A DNA stretch of 64,000 nucleotides from CAZSDW01 sp964605705. GTDB taxonomy: Bacteria > Fidelibacterota > UBA2242. This document shows positions 9,144 through 17,291 of this stretch, piece after piece. Within the stretch, counting starts at the first letter, position 1. Each line of letters starts with the position of its first letter. Both the position numbers and the translations under genes were made by a program. Location: contig CAZSDW010000001.1 of assembly GCA_964605705.1 (NCBI GenBank), positions 1 through 64,000 of the forward strand, given 5' to 3'. The notes under the pieces are model-generated. The model worked only from the letters and a program-made list of their open reading frames with translations, made no database searches and had not been told where the DNA came from.

Positions 9144-9521
9144 TTACTTTTCTATAATGACAATCGCACTGGCATATTCCCTGAGATGAGACATGGAAAC
9201 ATGCAGGTTTGTAAGTTGCTTATCTTTCGCAAATTCCAATACTTTCCCGGAAAGAATGATTTGCGGTTTACCCTGGTCATCATTTTCAATGGATATCTCA
9301 TGAAATGCCAGACCGTCACGATACCCGGTTCCAATCGCCTTGAAAAACGCCTCTTTAGCGGCATAGCGAGCCGCGTAGTGCTGGGCTTGGTTGACGTTGA
9401 AAGACTCGCAGTATTTGATTTCACTTTCGGAAAAAATCTTCTCCCTGAACCGGGTGTCCCCGGAAACCTGTTTTTCGATTCGATCAACCTCAATCAGATC
9501 AGTCCCGATGCCGTAAATCAA
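9144..9521 (-). CDS. acpS: Holo-[acyl-carrier-protein] synthase
   Basis: AcpS moves the 4'-phosphopantetheine arm of CoA onto apo-acyl carrier protein. The 125-residue length is standard. Mg2+ ligands are in place: D8 in G-x-G-x-D-L-I and E57 in A-A-K-E-A-F-F-K-A. Its start overlaps the tdh stop by 4 nt, so it is translationally coupled to tdh, an odd partner because acpS usually sits beside nnrD, pdxJ or fatty-acid genes. No acyl carrier protein gene is in the window. Confidence 0.92.
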   Translation of the reverse strand: MIYGIGTDLIEVDRIEKQVSGDTRFREKIFSESEIKYCESFNVNQAQHYAARYAAKEAFFKAIGTGYRDGLAFHEISIENDDQGKPQIILSGKVLEFAKDKQLTNLHVSMSHLREYASAIVIIEK

Positions 9522-10492
9522 TCATCGCTCCGGCTTGTTTCCGTATGCAGCTTCTCGCGTAAATGCAGCAGCATATCCTCTGTCATTTTTTCTAGGTCAT
9601 ATTCCGGGCGCCAACCCCACTCTTCGCGGGCGGCAGTATCATCAATCGTATCGGGCCATGAATCGGCAATTTCTTGGCGAATCGGATCAATTTCATAATC
9701 AAGTAAAAAGTCCGGAATATGCTTCCGGATCGAATCGGCGATCATTTCCGGATCAACACTCATGGCAGAAACATTAAATGCATTCCGGTGTTTTAATTTT
9801 GCCGGATCAGCTTCCATAAGATTAACGGCGGCATTAATCGCATCCGGCATATACATCATGTCCAGAAAGCTGCCGGCTCCGATAAAGCAGGTATAATGCT
9901 TATTCCTGATTGCTTCATAATAAATATCCACCGCGTAATCCGTTGTTCCACCACCGGGCAATGTCTTATAGGAAATAATGCCGGGATAACGAACTCCCCT
10001 GGTATCCACGCCAAATCGCTTGTAATAATAATCGCATAGCAATTCCCCGGCAACCTTGGAAACCCCATAGATCGTCGTTGGGCGCTGAATGGTATCCTGG
10101 GGAGTCTGTCGCTTGGGAGTGCTGGGTCCAAATGCTCCAATGCTGCTTGGTGTAAAAACCGAACAGCCATATTCACGGGCAATCTCCAGAATATAGTAAA
10201 GCCCGGCAATGTTGATGTTCCAGGCAACCTGTGGATTGGCTTCCGCGGTCGCTGACAGAATTGCTGCCAGGTGATAAATCGTTTCAATTTTATATTCTTC
10301 GACAACTTTCCCAATCTGTTTTGGGTCACTGACATCCAGAAAGACGCTTTCACAATCCCGGGGTACTTCGTAATTTTGCCTATTTTTTATATCCGAAATG
10401 ATCACATTATTGGCGCCGTATCTTCGACATAATTCGGCAGAAAGTTCAGTCCCTATTTGTCCCAGAGAACCGGTGACTAAAATTTTACCCAT
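9518..10492 (-). CDS. L-threonine 3-dehydrogenase, SDR type
   Basis: A 324-residue extended short-chain dehydrogenase with the NAD-binding G-S-L-G-Q-I-G at 8-14 and catalytic S-S (116-117), Y142 and K146. The region G-V-R-Y-P-G-I-I-S followed by G-G-G-T-T-D-Y-A is characteristic of the SDR-type threonine dehydrogenases, which are unrelated to the zinc enzyme of E. coli. It would oxidise L-threonine to 2-amino-3-ketobutyrate, the substrate of the Kbl encoded downstream. A GGAGA site lies about 6 nt before the ATG. Confidence 0.88.
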   Translation of the reverse strand: MGKILVTGSLGQIGTELSAELCRRYGANNVIISDIKNRQNYEVPRDCESVFLDVSDPKQIGKVVEEYKIETIYHLAAILSATAEANPQVAWNINIAGLYYILEIAREYGCSVFTPSSIGAFGPSTPKRQTPQDTIQRPTTIYGVSKVAGELLCDYYYKRFGVDTRGVRYPGIISYKTLPGGGTTDYAVDIYYEAIRNKHYTCFIGAGSFLDMMYMPDAINAAVNLMEADPAKLKHRNAFNVSAMSVDPEMIADSIRKHIPDFLLDYEIDPIRQEIADSWPDTIDDTAAREEWGWRPEYDLEKMTEDMLLHLREKLHTETSRSDD

Positions 10493-10581
10493 AAATTTCT
10501 CCGATCAAAATATCGCTTTTTCCACAATTGGGAATTGCCACACTACTGCAATGAAGATATAATTCATTCTCTCCTCATTTA

Positions 10582-10599
10582 TCCCGATCTTTATCGGGA
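10582..10599. repeat. Short inverted repeat between genes
   Basis: A 7-bp perfect inverted repeat, TCCCGAT and ATCGGGA with a CTTT loop, sits in the 215-nt gap between the propeller-transglutaminase gene and tdh. It lacks a T-tract. A related palindrome built on CCCCGA/TCGGGG occurs inside the gene at 34834. It may be a dispersed palindromic element or a weak terminator. I see no gene in the rest of the gap. Confidence 0.4.
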
Positions 10600-10707
10600 A
10601 AGACTTCGTAAAATACAAAAATCGCGCCACATCTTGGTGCTGGGTACTCGATCATCACACACCAAAATTATTGACTTTCTCTCAAATTCTATCTTTTTAA
10701 TTTTCGA

Positions 10708-12300
10708 TTACTCAAGCGGTTCCCACTCGGCAATGACTTCAATGACAACTTTGGTCTGCGGGTCGGTTGCCCAGAATTCATTGGAATTATAGGTCCAGCC
10801 CATGGTTTTCGAGCCGCCGCCACTCTCTGTGGTAATCAAAAACCGGTTTGCCAAATGTCCAAAATAGTACGCCTGATCCCGCGGTAATTCATTGTCGCCC
10901 CCACTCGGATCGACCGGTATCCAGCCGTAATTCGGCAGATAGACTTCCGCCCATCTGTGAAAAACATCATCCATGCTGGCGTCGTCTCCCCGCACAACGA
11001 CCGAGCCAACATAGCGCGCCGGCAAACCTGCTGCGCGACACATGGCAATATAAATAAACGTATATTCTGAGCAAGAGCCATTGCCACGCGCCAGCACCGT
11101 TGGCGCCGTATTCCAGCCGCCGACCCGTTCGTAGTACATATTATCGATGAGATAATTAAATATTTTTCGGGCAATCCAGTAGGGATTTTTCTCATCACCA
11201 ATGCAGACCCGGACGGCATTTTGTATCACCGGGTGATCAAATTGATATTTCTCATTATTTTCAAGATAGAGCGACTTGATTTCCGCCGGTATTTCTTCCA
11301 GTGGTCCGACCTCATCCGGATAGATAAAATAACGAACCTCATAGATGGTCGCTTTCGTTTCAGAAACCACATTTTGAACACTTTGAGCTTTAAGATTCTC
11401 CGAATGAAACAGCGCCGTTTTTTGTCCCCATTTATCCGTCACAATTTCAGTGAAGTTTGGTGTATATTGAATCTCTCCTATCAATTCTTGATTGTCCCGG
11501 TTTTTCGGGATCGCCAGATGAACATCTGCGGTTTTAATGACGTTAGGACCGAAATTTTTTATCTGGTGGGTCAGGGTAATTGTCGCGTTTCGTCCATTTT
11601 TGCGAATAAATTTTTCGCCATCACGGATTTTCAGCTGATACAACTTATCGGTCTGGTAATCAACCGCCCAGAGCGATTTGCCATCAAATGCCAGCCCCCT
11701 GGTAAACGGTCCCGGAGCTTCGGTAATCAGCAGGACAGCCCCGCTTCCGGGATCAACCATATGAATTTCATCACCGATCCGATCCGATATCCACAGGTAT
11801 TTCCCATCGAAACATAAACCTCTCGGGTCCTTCGCCGGGGACTGAAATTCCCGAATTGTGGTGCCGTCATCGGGGCTGAACTGGATAATTTTATCGGCGA
11901 TATTATCGGCACACCAAAGATATTTTCCGTCCCATGTCAATCCCCGTGGAGAATTTTCCGGTGAGTCAACAGTTTTTAAAATGGTCCCGGTTTGGGGATC
12001 AATCTGATAGATTTTACGCTCATTGACATCGGCATTCCAGAGAGTCTTGCCATCCCATGCCAGTCCCATTGACCAGTATGCCGGTGAATCAAGGGATTTG
12101 ATCACTTTACCATTTTTAGGATTAATACAAAACAGCTTATCGGCTTTTCTGTCTGCCAGCCAGAGATTTTTTCCGTCAAATGTCAATCCCGTCGGGCAAC
12201 TGCCCGGCAGATCAAATTCCTTAATTACTTCACCGGTATATGCAAAAAGCGCCTGAACAAAAAAAAGAAACAATAAGGCAAACAATCGGGCTTTTTTCAT
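10708..12300 (-). CDS. Secreted beta-propeller/transglutaminase-like fusion protein
   Basis: A 530-residue exported protein. Residues 1-20 are a signal peptide (hydrophobic core ending A-L-F-A). Residues 30-225 hold about five repeats of 40-45 residues containing G-L-x-(F/W)-D-G-K-x-L-W-x-x-D, a YncE/NHL/Vgb-like propeller. A beta-rich linker (about 235-335) leads to a transglutaminase-like domain: C410 in G-N-G-S-C-S-E-Y, H448 in D-D-V-F-H-R-W-A-E-V-Y, and D464 in P-V-D-P-S, a complete Cys-His-Asp triad with the usual A-x-G-L-P-A-R-Y between. It probably acts as a periplasmic or surface peptidase or crosslinker. The substrate is unknown, and only five blades are evident where a closed propeller normally needs six or more. 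Confidence 0.8.
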   Translation of the reverse strand: MKKARLFALLFLFFVQALFAYTGEVIKEFDLPGSCPTGLTFDGKNLWLADRKADKLFCINPKNGKVIKSLDSPAYWSMGLAWDGKTLWNADVNERKIYQIDPQTGTILKTVDSPENSPRGLTWDGKYLWCADNIADKIIQFSPDDGTTIREFQSPAKDPRGLCFDGKYLWISDRIGDEIHMVDPGSGAVLLITEAPGPFTRGLAFDGKSLWAVDYQTDKLYQLKIRDGEKFIRKNGRNATITLTHQIKNFGPNVIKTADVHLAIPKNRDNQELIGEIQYTPNFTEIVTDKWGQKTALFHSENLKAQSVQNVVSETKATIYEVRYFIYPDEVGPLEEIPAEIKSLYLENNEKYQFDHPVIQNAVRVCIGDEKNPYWIARKIFNYLIDNMYYERVGGWNTAPTVLARGNGSCSEYTFIYIAMCRAAGLPARYVGSVVVRGDDASMDDVFHRWAEVYLPNYGWIPVDPSGGDNELPRDQAYYFGHLANRFLITTESGGGSKTMGWTYNSNEFWATDPQTKVVIEVIAEWEPLE

Positions 12301-12362
12301 TTCACACCCTCCCCTATTTTTATTTTATCATCAAAATAGTAATTTCGGCGCCGGATTATTAT

Positions 12363-12782
12363 TTAAATCAGCGAATTCAATCCCTTCAAGTAAGGATCGG
12401 CGCCTGTCCCTAAAAACCGCGCCCGGGAAATGTCTTTTAAGACCGATTCGGCAAACGCCTCTTCAGAAAACGGAAATTCTTTCAGGCAAACCTCGACTGT
12501 CGGAATTTTAATAATCGCCAAAAGTTCCAGAAGGCTGTAAACTGTACGGGAAAGGGAACCCGGATTAATTAAAATGCCGGCTACTTCATTTCGGTTACGG
12601 CTGACCGTCTTCAAGATTCGGGCTTCATCACAAAGCTGATAGATTTTTAAATCTACTCCCAAAGTCTGCGCTTCCCGGCGAAGGTATCTGTTCAACTTAT
12701 CAAGCGTCAGCCGGGTCTTCGTATTAACAGAAACTTTTCCAAGTAATGACATATTCGGACCATGAATCACCAGAATTTTCAT
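12363..12782 (-). CDS. AroQ-like (type II dehydroquinase fold) protein lacking catalytic residues
   Basis: The 139-residue protein aligns along its whole length with type II 3-dehydroquinate dehydratase: I-H-G-P-N-M-S-L-L-G at 6-15, I-N-P-G at 72-75, P-T-V-E-V at 94-98 and a G-x-G-A-D-x-Y-L ending. Key catalytic positions differ. The Tyr of the family Y-G-x-x-T-L lid is Lys22, the first His (Y-T-H-T-S) is Arg79, and the His of E-V-H-L-S-N is Cys99. The lid Arg also appears lost (Val17). It is therefore unlikely to dehydrate dehydroquinate and may be a repurposed homologue. No shikimate genes are nearby. Confidence 0.75.
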   Translation of the reverse strand: MKILVIHGPNMSLLGKVSVNTKTRLTLDKLNRYLRREAQTLGVDLKIYQLCDEARILKTVSRNRNEVAGILINPGSLSRTVYSLLELLAIIKIPTVEVCLKEFPFSEEAFAESVLKDISRARFLGTGADPYLKGLNSLI

Positions 12783-12897
12783 AGTGGAAAATACAAGAGA
12801 TAAAGCTTATTTACAATACCACAATCCCAACCGGAATAAATTGATTGTTTCGGCAATTCACATGAATTATTTTTAAACATTATCCTGGAGAAAAAAA

Positions 12898-14079
12898 ATG
12901 ATTGGACGCATTTCCATATTTTCAAAAGAATTGATCGGGAGTATTGTCTCAATATGGCGCTACCCGCTGATCCAGTTCGAGCTGCTCAATATTCATCTGG
13001 GTCCCTTACTGCTGGCATTATTGGTGATAATCATGGGGCGTCGGATTGCACGCTTCTCAGCGGAATTACTGAATAAATACTTTATTAAAAGATTTATTAA
13101 AGATCGGAAAACCCGCAATTGGCTGGAGACAACCATTGGTACATTTCTAATGATCCTGTTTTTCATTCTGGCGTTGTTAATTATGGGATTTTCAAAAAAG
13201 GTTTTCATCCAAATCTGGAATTTGAACCTGTTTTCCATAAAGAACAATGACATTGAGCTGGGCAACATTATTATTGGTATTGTCGTCCTGATTCTCGGCA
13301 TGGGTCTGGCTAAATATCTAGCCCGCCAGATCGTATTATTATTTCCTCGCCGCCTGCGTGAGGATCTTTCTATCAAGAAATCCCTGGAAACAGTTTTTCG
13401 CTATGTTCTGATTGTTATTGTTATTCTATTTGTCCTGAGTGTGGTCGGGATTCCTCTGACCGCATTTACGGTAATTGGAGGTGCCTTCGCGATTGGCATT
13501 GGTTTGGGCAGTCAAAATCTTGTCAATAATTTTTTAAGCGGTTTGGTTTTGATGATGGAGCGCCCACTGAAAGTCGGCGATATAGTGGAAATGGAAAATC
13601 ACCGGGGTACTGTCGAACACATCGGAGGACGGTCAACCCGCATCAGAACATTCGAAAATTATCGTATGGTTATGCCCAACAGTAAATTACTGGAAAATAC
13701 GGTCATCAACTGGTCCCTGGTTGATAATTATCTCCGACGTGAAGTCATGGTTGGTGTTGCTTACGGATCACCCGTTAGCAAAGTTCGCGATCTAATGATC
13801 CAGGCTGTCGCTGAACACGCGGATGTTGAACAAGAGCCAAAACCGTTTGTATTGTTCTCAGATTTTGGAGACAGTTCGCTCGTTTTTCGGGCTTTTTTCT
13901 GGGTACAGCTGATAAGTACAGTAAACCCGCTAATCATCGAAAGTGATATTCGTTTTCGAATTGACGAACTATTTCATGAAGCCGGTATTGTGATTGCTTT
14001 CCCGCAGAGAGACATTCACATAGACAGTTTGAAACCGATGGAAGTGAAAATTATTTCCCCGACTGAGGTAAAAAAATAA
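12898..14079 (+). CDS. MscS-family mechanosensitive channel
   Basis: A 393-residue membrane protein. Four or five hydrophobic segments occupy residues 35-215. The pore-lining TM3 is glycine/alanine-rich (G-G-A-F-A-I-G-I-G-L-G-S-Q, about 194-206), followed by N-N-F-L-S-G and the beta domain P-L-K-V-G-D-I-V-E. The cytoplasmic alpha/beta domain runs to about 375. Such channels release solutes on hypo-osmotic shock. The extra N-terminal membrane segments make it longer than E. coli MscS (286), as in the MscS-like subgroup. A GGAGA site lies about 8 nt upstream of the ATG. Confidence 0.9.
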   Translation: MIGRISIFSKELIGSIVSIWRYPLIQFELLNIHLGPLLLALLVIIMGRRIARFSAELLNKYFIKRFIKDRKTRNWLETTIGTFLMILFFILALLIMGFSKKVFIQIWNLNLFSIKNNDIELGNIIIGIVVLILGMGLAKYLARQIVLLFPRRLREDLSIKKSLETVFRYVLIVIVILFVLSVVGIPLTAFTVIGGAFAIGIGLGSQNLVNNFLSGLVLMMERPLKVGDIVEMENHRGTVEHIGGRSTRIRTFENYRMVMPNSKLLENTVINWSLVDNYLRREVMVGVAYGSPVSKVRDLMIQAVAEHADVEQEPKPFVLFSDFGDSSLVFRAFFWVQLISTVNPLIIESDIRFRIDELFHEAGIVIAFPQRDIHIDSLKPMEVKIISPTEVKK

Positions 14080-14105
14080 AAAGATAATTTGAGTTATTTT
14101 TAAAA

Positions 14106-14963
14106 TTACAGGCGTTTATCGTCGCTGTAAAAAGACCATTCCCAAACCATTGTGTACGGTTTCAGCCAGCCGGCTTGCTGAAGTACCCAAAAAGGTCCCT
14201 CCGGTAGAATCAGCTCCGCACCCCCCGCAGTAAGCAAAGCGCGCTTTGCATTCTTTTTGTATGAAAAATGGGATGTCGCCTTGCAGTCCAATCGCCACTC
14301 CTGCCCAACCGGGGATGCTTTTGCTTCCATGGTTACCGGGTTAAGCGCCAAAGCAACTCTCCGATCATCGTTAATCAATTGCCAGCTAATCTTTCGTGCC
14401 GGCATCATGACATGTGAGACATCTTTTCTATGGCGCTTGATCAGTGAAATCCAGTTATTTAAAACCCCGATAACCTTAGGGGATTTCATTACAAAATCCG
14501 ATTCCTTCCGGCGACCACCCCGAGTGTCAAAATTCAACCTAAAAGATAGATACGCATACTCCGGAAATCCCAAAAATCTCCCGTAAAAGGAAATCACAAG
14601 ATTTGTATTATAAACCGCCAGTTTATCACCAAAATTCAGGGCGCTGGCTCCCCGGGCAACAACCTTCTGATTCATTTTATTAAAGCGTTTCTGGGTTTCA
14701 ATAATCGCCAAATCCGAAAACATCAGCAACATTATTACGACTGCAACACCGAGAATTAATCGAGAAATAGTAAACTGGGTATCATCAAGTTTTAAGGGAA
14801 TAAAAATTACCAAAAGTATCAAGGATAAAATAATCAGAAACAGCCCCCCCATCATTATCGACCAAGACAGTAAAACAAGTAGAAAAAGAGAAATAATTCC
14901 AAAAATTATGGTCAACAGAAACATACCGGCTTTAAAAATAAATGTCCGATCAGTGATATTCAT
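14106..14963 (-). CDS. Membrane protein of unknown function
   Basis: I do not recognise this 285-residue protein. Residues 12-90 form three hydrophobic segments (about 12-32, 34-55 and 65-88). The remaining 190 residues are soluble and mixed alpha/beta, with no obvious enzyme motif. A sequence near residues 165-190 (W-I-S-L-I-K-R-H-R-K-D-V-S-H-V-M-M-P) is basic. AGGGGG lies 4-5 nt before the ATG, supporting translation. It converges on the MscS gene with a 26-nt gap and follows ychF on the same strand. Confidence 0.7.
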   Translation of the reverse strand: MNITDRTFIFKAGMFLLTIIFGIISLFLLVLLSWSIMMGGLFLIILSLILLVIFIPLKLDDTQFTISRLILGVAVVIMLLMFSDLAIIETQKRFNKMNQKVVARGASALNFGDKLAVYNTNLVISFYGRFLGFPEYAYLSFRLNFDTRGGRRKESDFVMKSPKVIGVLNNWISLIKRHRKDVSHVMMPARKISWQLINDDRRVALALNPVTMEAKASPVGQEWRLDCKATSHFSYKKNAKRALLTAGGAELILPEGPFWVLQQAGWLKPYTMVWEWSFYSDDKRL

Positions 14964-15054
14964 TAATCCCCCTCTAACAATAATTCATCCTGTTTTTAAA
15001 TATAAGCATTTATAAGAAGGGTCAAAACATTTTCTAATCTGGATATTTTGGAAT

Positions 15055-16134
15055 TTATACATTGAAACGAATTTCCAGTACATCGCCATCCCTTACAATA
15101 TACTCTTTCCCCTCAAGTTGCATGTATCCCTTTGCCCGACATGCCGGCAGGTTTCCTTCCTTTAGCAGCTGCTCATAAAAGACAACATTGGCGCGAATAA
15201 AACCCCGCTCCAGATCCGAATGGATTACCCCGGCTGCCTGCTGGGCAATTGTGCCCTTGCGAATTGTCCACGATCGACACTCATCTTCACCCACTGTAAA
15301 AAAGGAGATAAGTCCTAGAAGATCATAGGACCTGCGAATCAACCGGTACAATGCCGGTTCCTGAAGTCCCAGCTCCTCCAGAAAAAGTGCTTGATCTTCT
15401 TCGTCCAGTTCAGCGATCTCATTTTCTATCTTCAGGCACAACGCCAATAACGCAACCGTATCCGATTTAAAACTCGCCAGTTCTTCGGTGATTGTCTCTG
15501 CTGTGCTGATTCTGGATTCCTCAATATTCAGTACAATTAACACCGGCTTTGCCGTTAAGAACTGAAAACCCCGGAGTAATTTATGCTCTTCTGCCGAAAA
15601 AGTCTTCTCTCTTAATGGAATACCGGCTTCGAGTGCTTTTTTGCATTTTTCCAGTAACTGCATTTCCTTTTCATCAGCAGCATTGCGAACTTTTTTCAGC
15701 TGTTTTTCCAATCGCTCGATTCTTTTTTCGACAATGATCTGGTCGGACAGAAGAAATTCCGTAAGAGCAAATTCAATATCTGATCGCGGATTGATCTCTC
15801 CGGACGGATGGGGATACATCTCATCCTCAAACGCCCGAACAACTAAAATTACTTCATCCACACTTTTCAGGATCGCGAAAAATTGGGGCGAGAGACCATT
15901 TTCATTTTGGGGATCAAGTCCCGGTACTCTGATATATTCAATCGTCGCGTTGACCTTACTGCGAGGATTAAACAATGCGGTCAGTTGATCAAGGCGGCTA
16001 TCCTGAACATTGACGACGCCCCTTTCAGAGAGCTGCTTTGCCTTAAATTCCGATTCCTTGACTTTATGACTAAGTAATGTTTGAAAAAGGGTGGATTTCC
16101 CGGAATACGGCAAACCAACAATACCTACCTGCAT
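15055..16134 (-). CDS. ychF: YchF/OLA1-family ATPase/GTPase
   Basis: A 359-residue ribosome-associated P-loop protein of the YchF/OLA1 family. G1 is G-L-P-Y-S-G-K-S-T near the N-terminus. The family's altered G4 motif N-x-x-E is seen in V-L-N-I-E-E. A coiled-coil insertion lies mid-protein (about 120-190), and a C-terminal TGS domain covers about 275-359. I set the start at ATG 16134 because AAGGAGG lies about 6 nt upstream; a longer open frame to 16206 adds 24 non-conserved residues. The protein is divergent from E. coli YchF but of normal length. Confidence 0.85.
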   Translation of the reverse strand: MQVGIVGLPYSGKSTLFQTLLSHKVKESEFKAKQLSERGVVNVQDSRLDQLTALFNPRSKVNATIEYIRVPGLDPQNENGLSPQFFAILKSVDEVILVVRAFEDEMYPHPSGEINPRSDIEFALTEFLLSDQIIVEKRIERLEKQLKKVRNAADEKEMQLLEKCKKALEAGIPLREKTFSAEEHKLLRGFQFLTAKPVLIVLNIEESRISTAETITEELASFKSDTVALLALCLKIENEIAELDEEDQALFLEELGLQEPALYRLIRRSYDLLGLISFFTVGEDECRSWTIRKGTIAQQAAGVIHSDLERGFIRANVVFYEQLLKEGNLPACRAKGYMQLEGKEYIVRDGDVLEIRFNV

Positions 16135-16307
16135 TAATACCTCCTTAAATTTCAAAAAGAGGGCAAATTTATGACAGAAATCCCACAAGCCAAAATAAAA
16201 CCACATATTTTTGTATCCAATTGTCCAGATATTTGTAAATTCCAGCGAATTGGACCTGTCACTTTCTCGAGAGATACTTTCAAAACAGTAAATTTCCGGA
16301 TTGATAC

Positions 16308-17291
16308 ATGAAAATATTTGTCACTGGCGCAACAGGATTTATCGGTAAGAACTTGGTTCCGGTACTGCTGGATCATGGTCATACCATCCGCTGTCTCACC
16401 AGACCTCATAGTATCAAGCCCGAACCATTTATGAACAGGGTTGACTGGTTTGTCGGGGATATTCTGGATCCCGATTCCCTCAAAGACGCCTGCATAGACA
16501 TAGACATAATTATCCATATGGCTGGCGCCGTGAAATCAAACAAAGCGAAAACTTATTATCATGTTAATGTTGGTGGCACTAAAAATCTGCTGGATGCGAT
16601 GCACAGTAGCGCCAAACCAAACACCCGGATTATTTTCCTTAGTTCTCAGGCTGCGATTGGTCCCAGCCCCGATTTGTCCCCTCTTGATGAGGATTATTGC
16701 CCGCTTCCCATATCAGATTATGGCAGAAGCAAGCTGGAAGCCGAAAGGCTAATTACCGGATACAAAAATCTTGATTATACAATTCTTCGTCCGTCAATTG
16801 TCTATGGACCGGAAGACCACGATTCACTTAAGATATTTACAATTGCCGGATTTCATCTGAATCCGAAAATCGGATTCACCCATACCACATTAAACTTCAT
16901 TCACGTTGCTGATCTTGCTGAACTGATTTGTCTCTGTGTTTCAAACATACAGGCATCATATGAAATATTTCATGCCAATGATGGAAATGATGCGGGATAT
17001 TCACTCGGACATATTGTTCGACTCGCGGCTAAATTGCAGAACGGCTGGGTGGTTCCGATCTTCGTTCCAAAATATATACTCAAAATAGCTGCCGGGATTA
17101 ATAATCAACTCTCAAAAATGTTCGGTACCGCTTCTATTTTTAATCCGGATAAATATAAAGAACTAACGGCGCGTGGCTGGGTTCTGTCATCACAAAAAGC
17201 CAGAGACCGTTTAGGCTTTCACCCTAAATATAACATCAATCGTGGTTTCGAAATGACCATCGACTGGTATCGGAAGAACAAGTGGTTATGA
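16308..17291 (+). CDS. NAD-dependent epimerase/dehydratase (extended SDR)
   Basis: A 327-residue extended short-chain dehydrogenase with Rossmann motif G-A-T-G-F-I-G at 7-13, D-I-I-I-H-M-A-G-A-V around 65-74 and the catalytic Y-G-R-S-K (Y-x-x-x-K) near 143-147. The family acts on nucleotide sugars, steroids or 3-keto lipids. It overlaps the downstream PAP2 gene as ATGA, so the two are translationally coupled. That pairing hints at a lipid or lipid-linked substrate, but this is inference. Confidence 0.85.
   Translation: MKIFVTGATGFIGKNLVPVLLDHGHTIRCLTRPHSIKPEPFMNRVDWFVGDILDPDSLKDACIDIDIIIHMAGAVKSNKAKTYYHVNVGGTKNLLDAMHSSAKPNTRIIFLSSQAAIGPSPDLSPLDEDYCPLPISDYGRSKLEAERLITGYKNLDYTILRPSIVYGPEDHDSLKIFTIAGFHLNPKIGFTHTTLNFIHVADLAELICLCVSNIQASYEIFHANDGNDAGYSLGHIVRLAAKLQNGWVVPIFVPKYILKIAAGINNQLSKMFGTASIFNPDKYKELTARGWVLSSQKARDRLGFHPKYNINRGFEMTIDWYRKNKWL

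Noticed and set aside
9069..9698. 209-codon open frame on the plus strand
   Set aside because: It is antisense to acpS and parts of kbl and tdh, all of which have conserved motifs.
11221..11817. 198-codon open frame on the plus strand
   Set aside because: It lies wholly antisense to the propeller-transglutaminase gene, whose domains and catalytic triad are clear; no ribosome-binding site or family motif supports it.
12898..14079. Possible operon link between MscS and the unknown gene at 14106
   Set aside because: The genes are on opposite strands and converge, so they cannot share a transcript.
14257..14586. 109-codon plus-strand frame opposite the unknown membrane protein
   Set aside because: The minus-strand frame is longer, has a ribosome-binding site and clear membrane segments, so it is the better gene.
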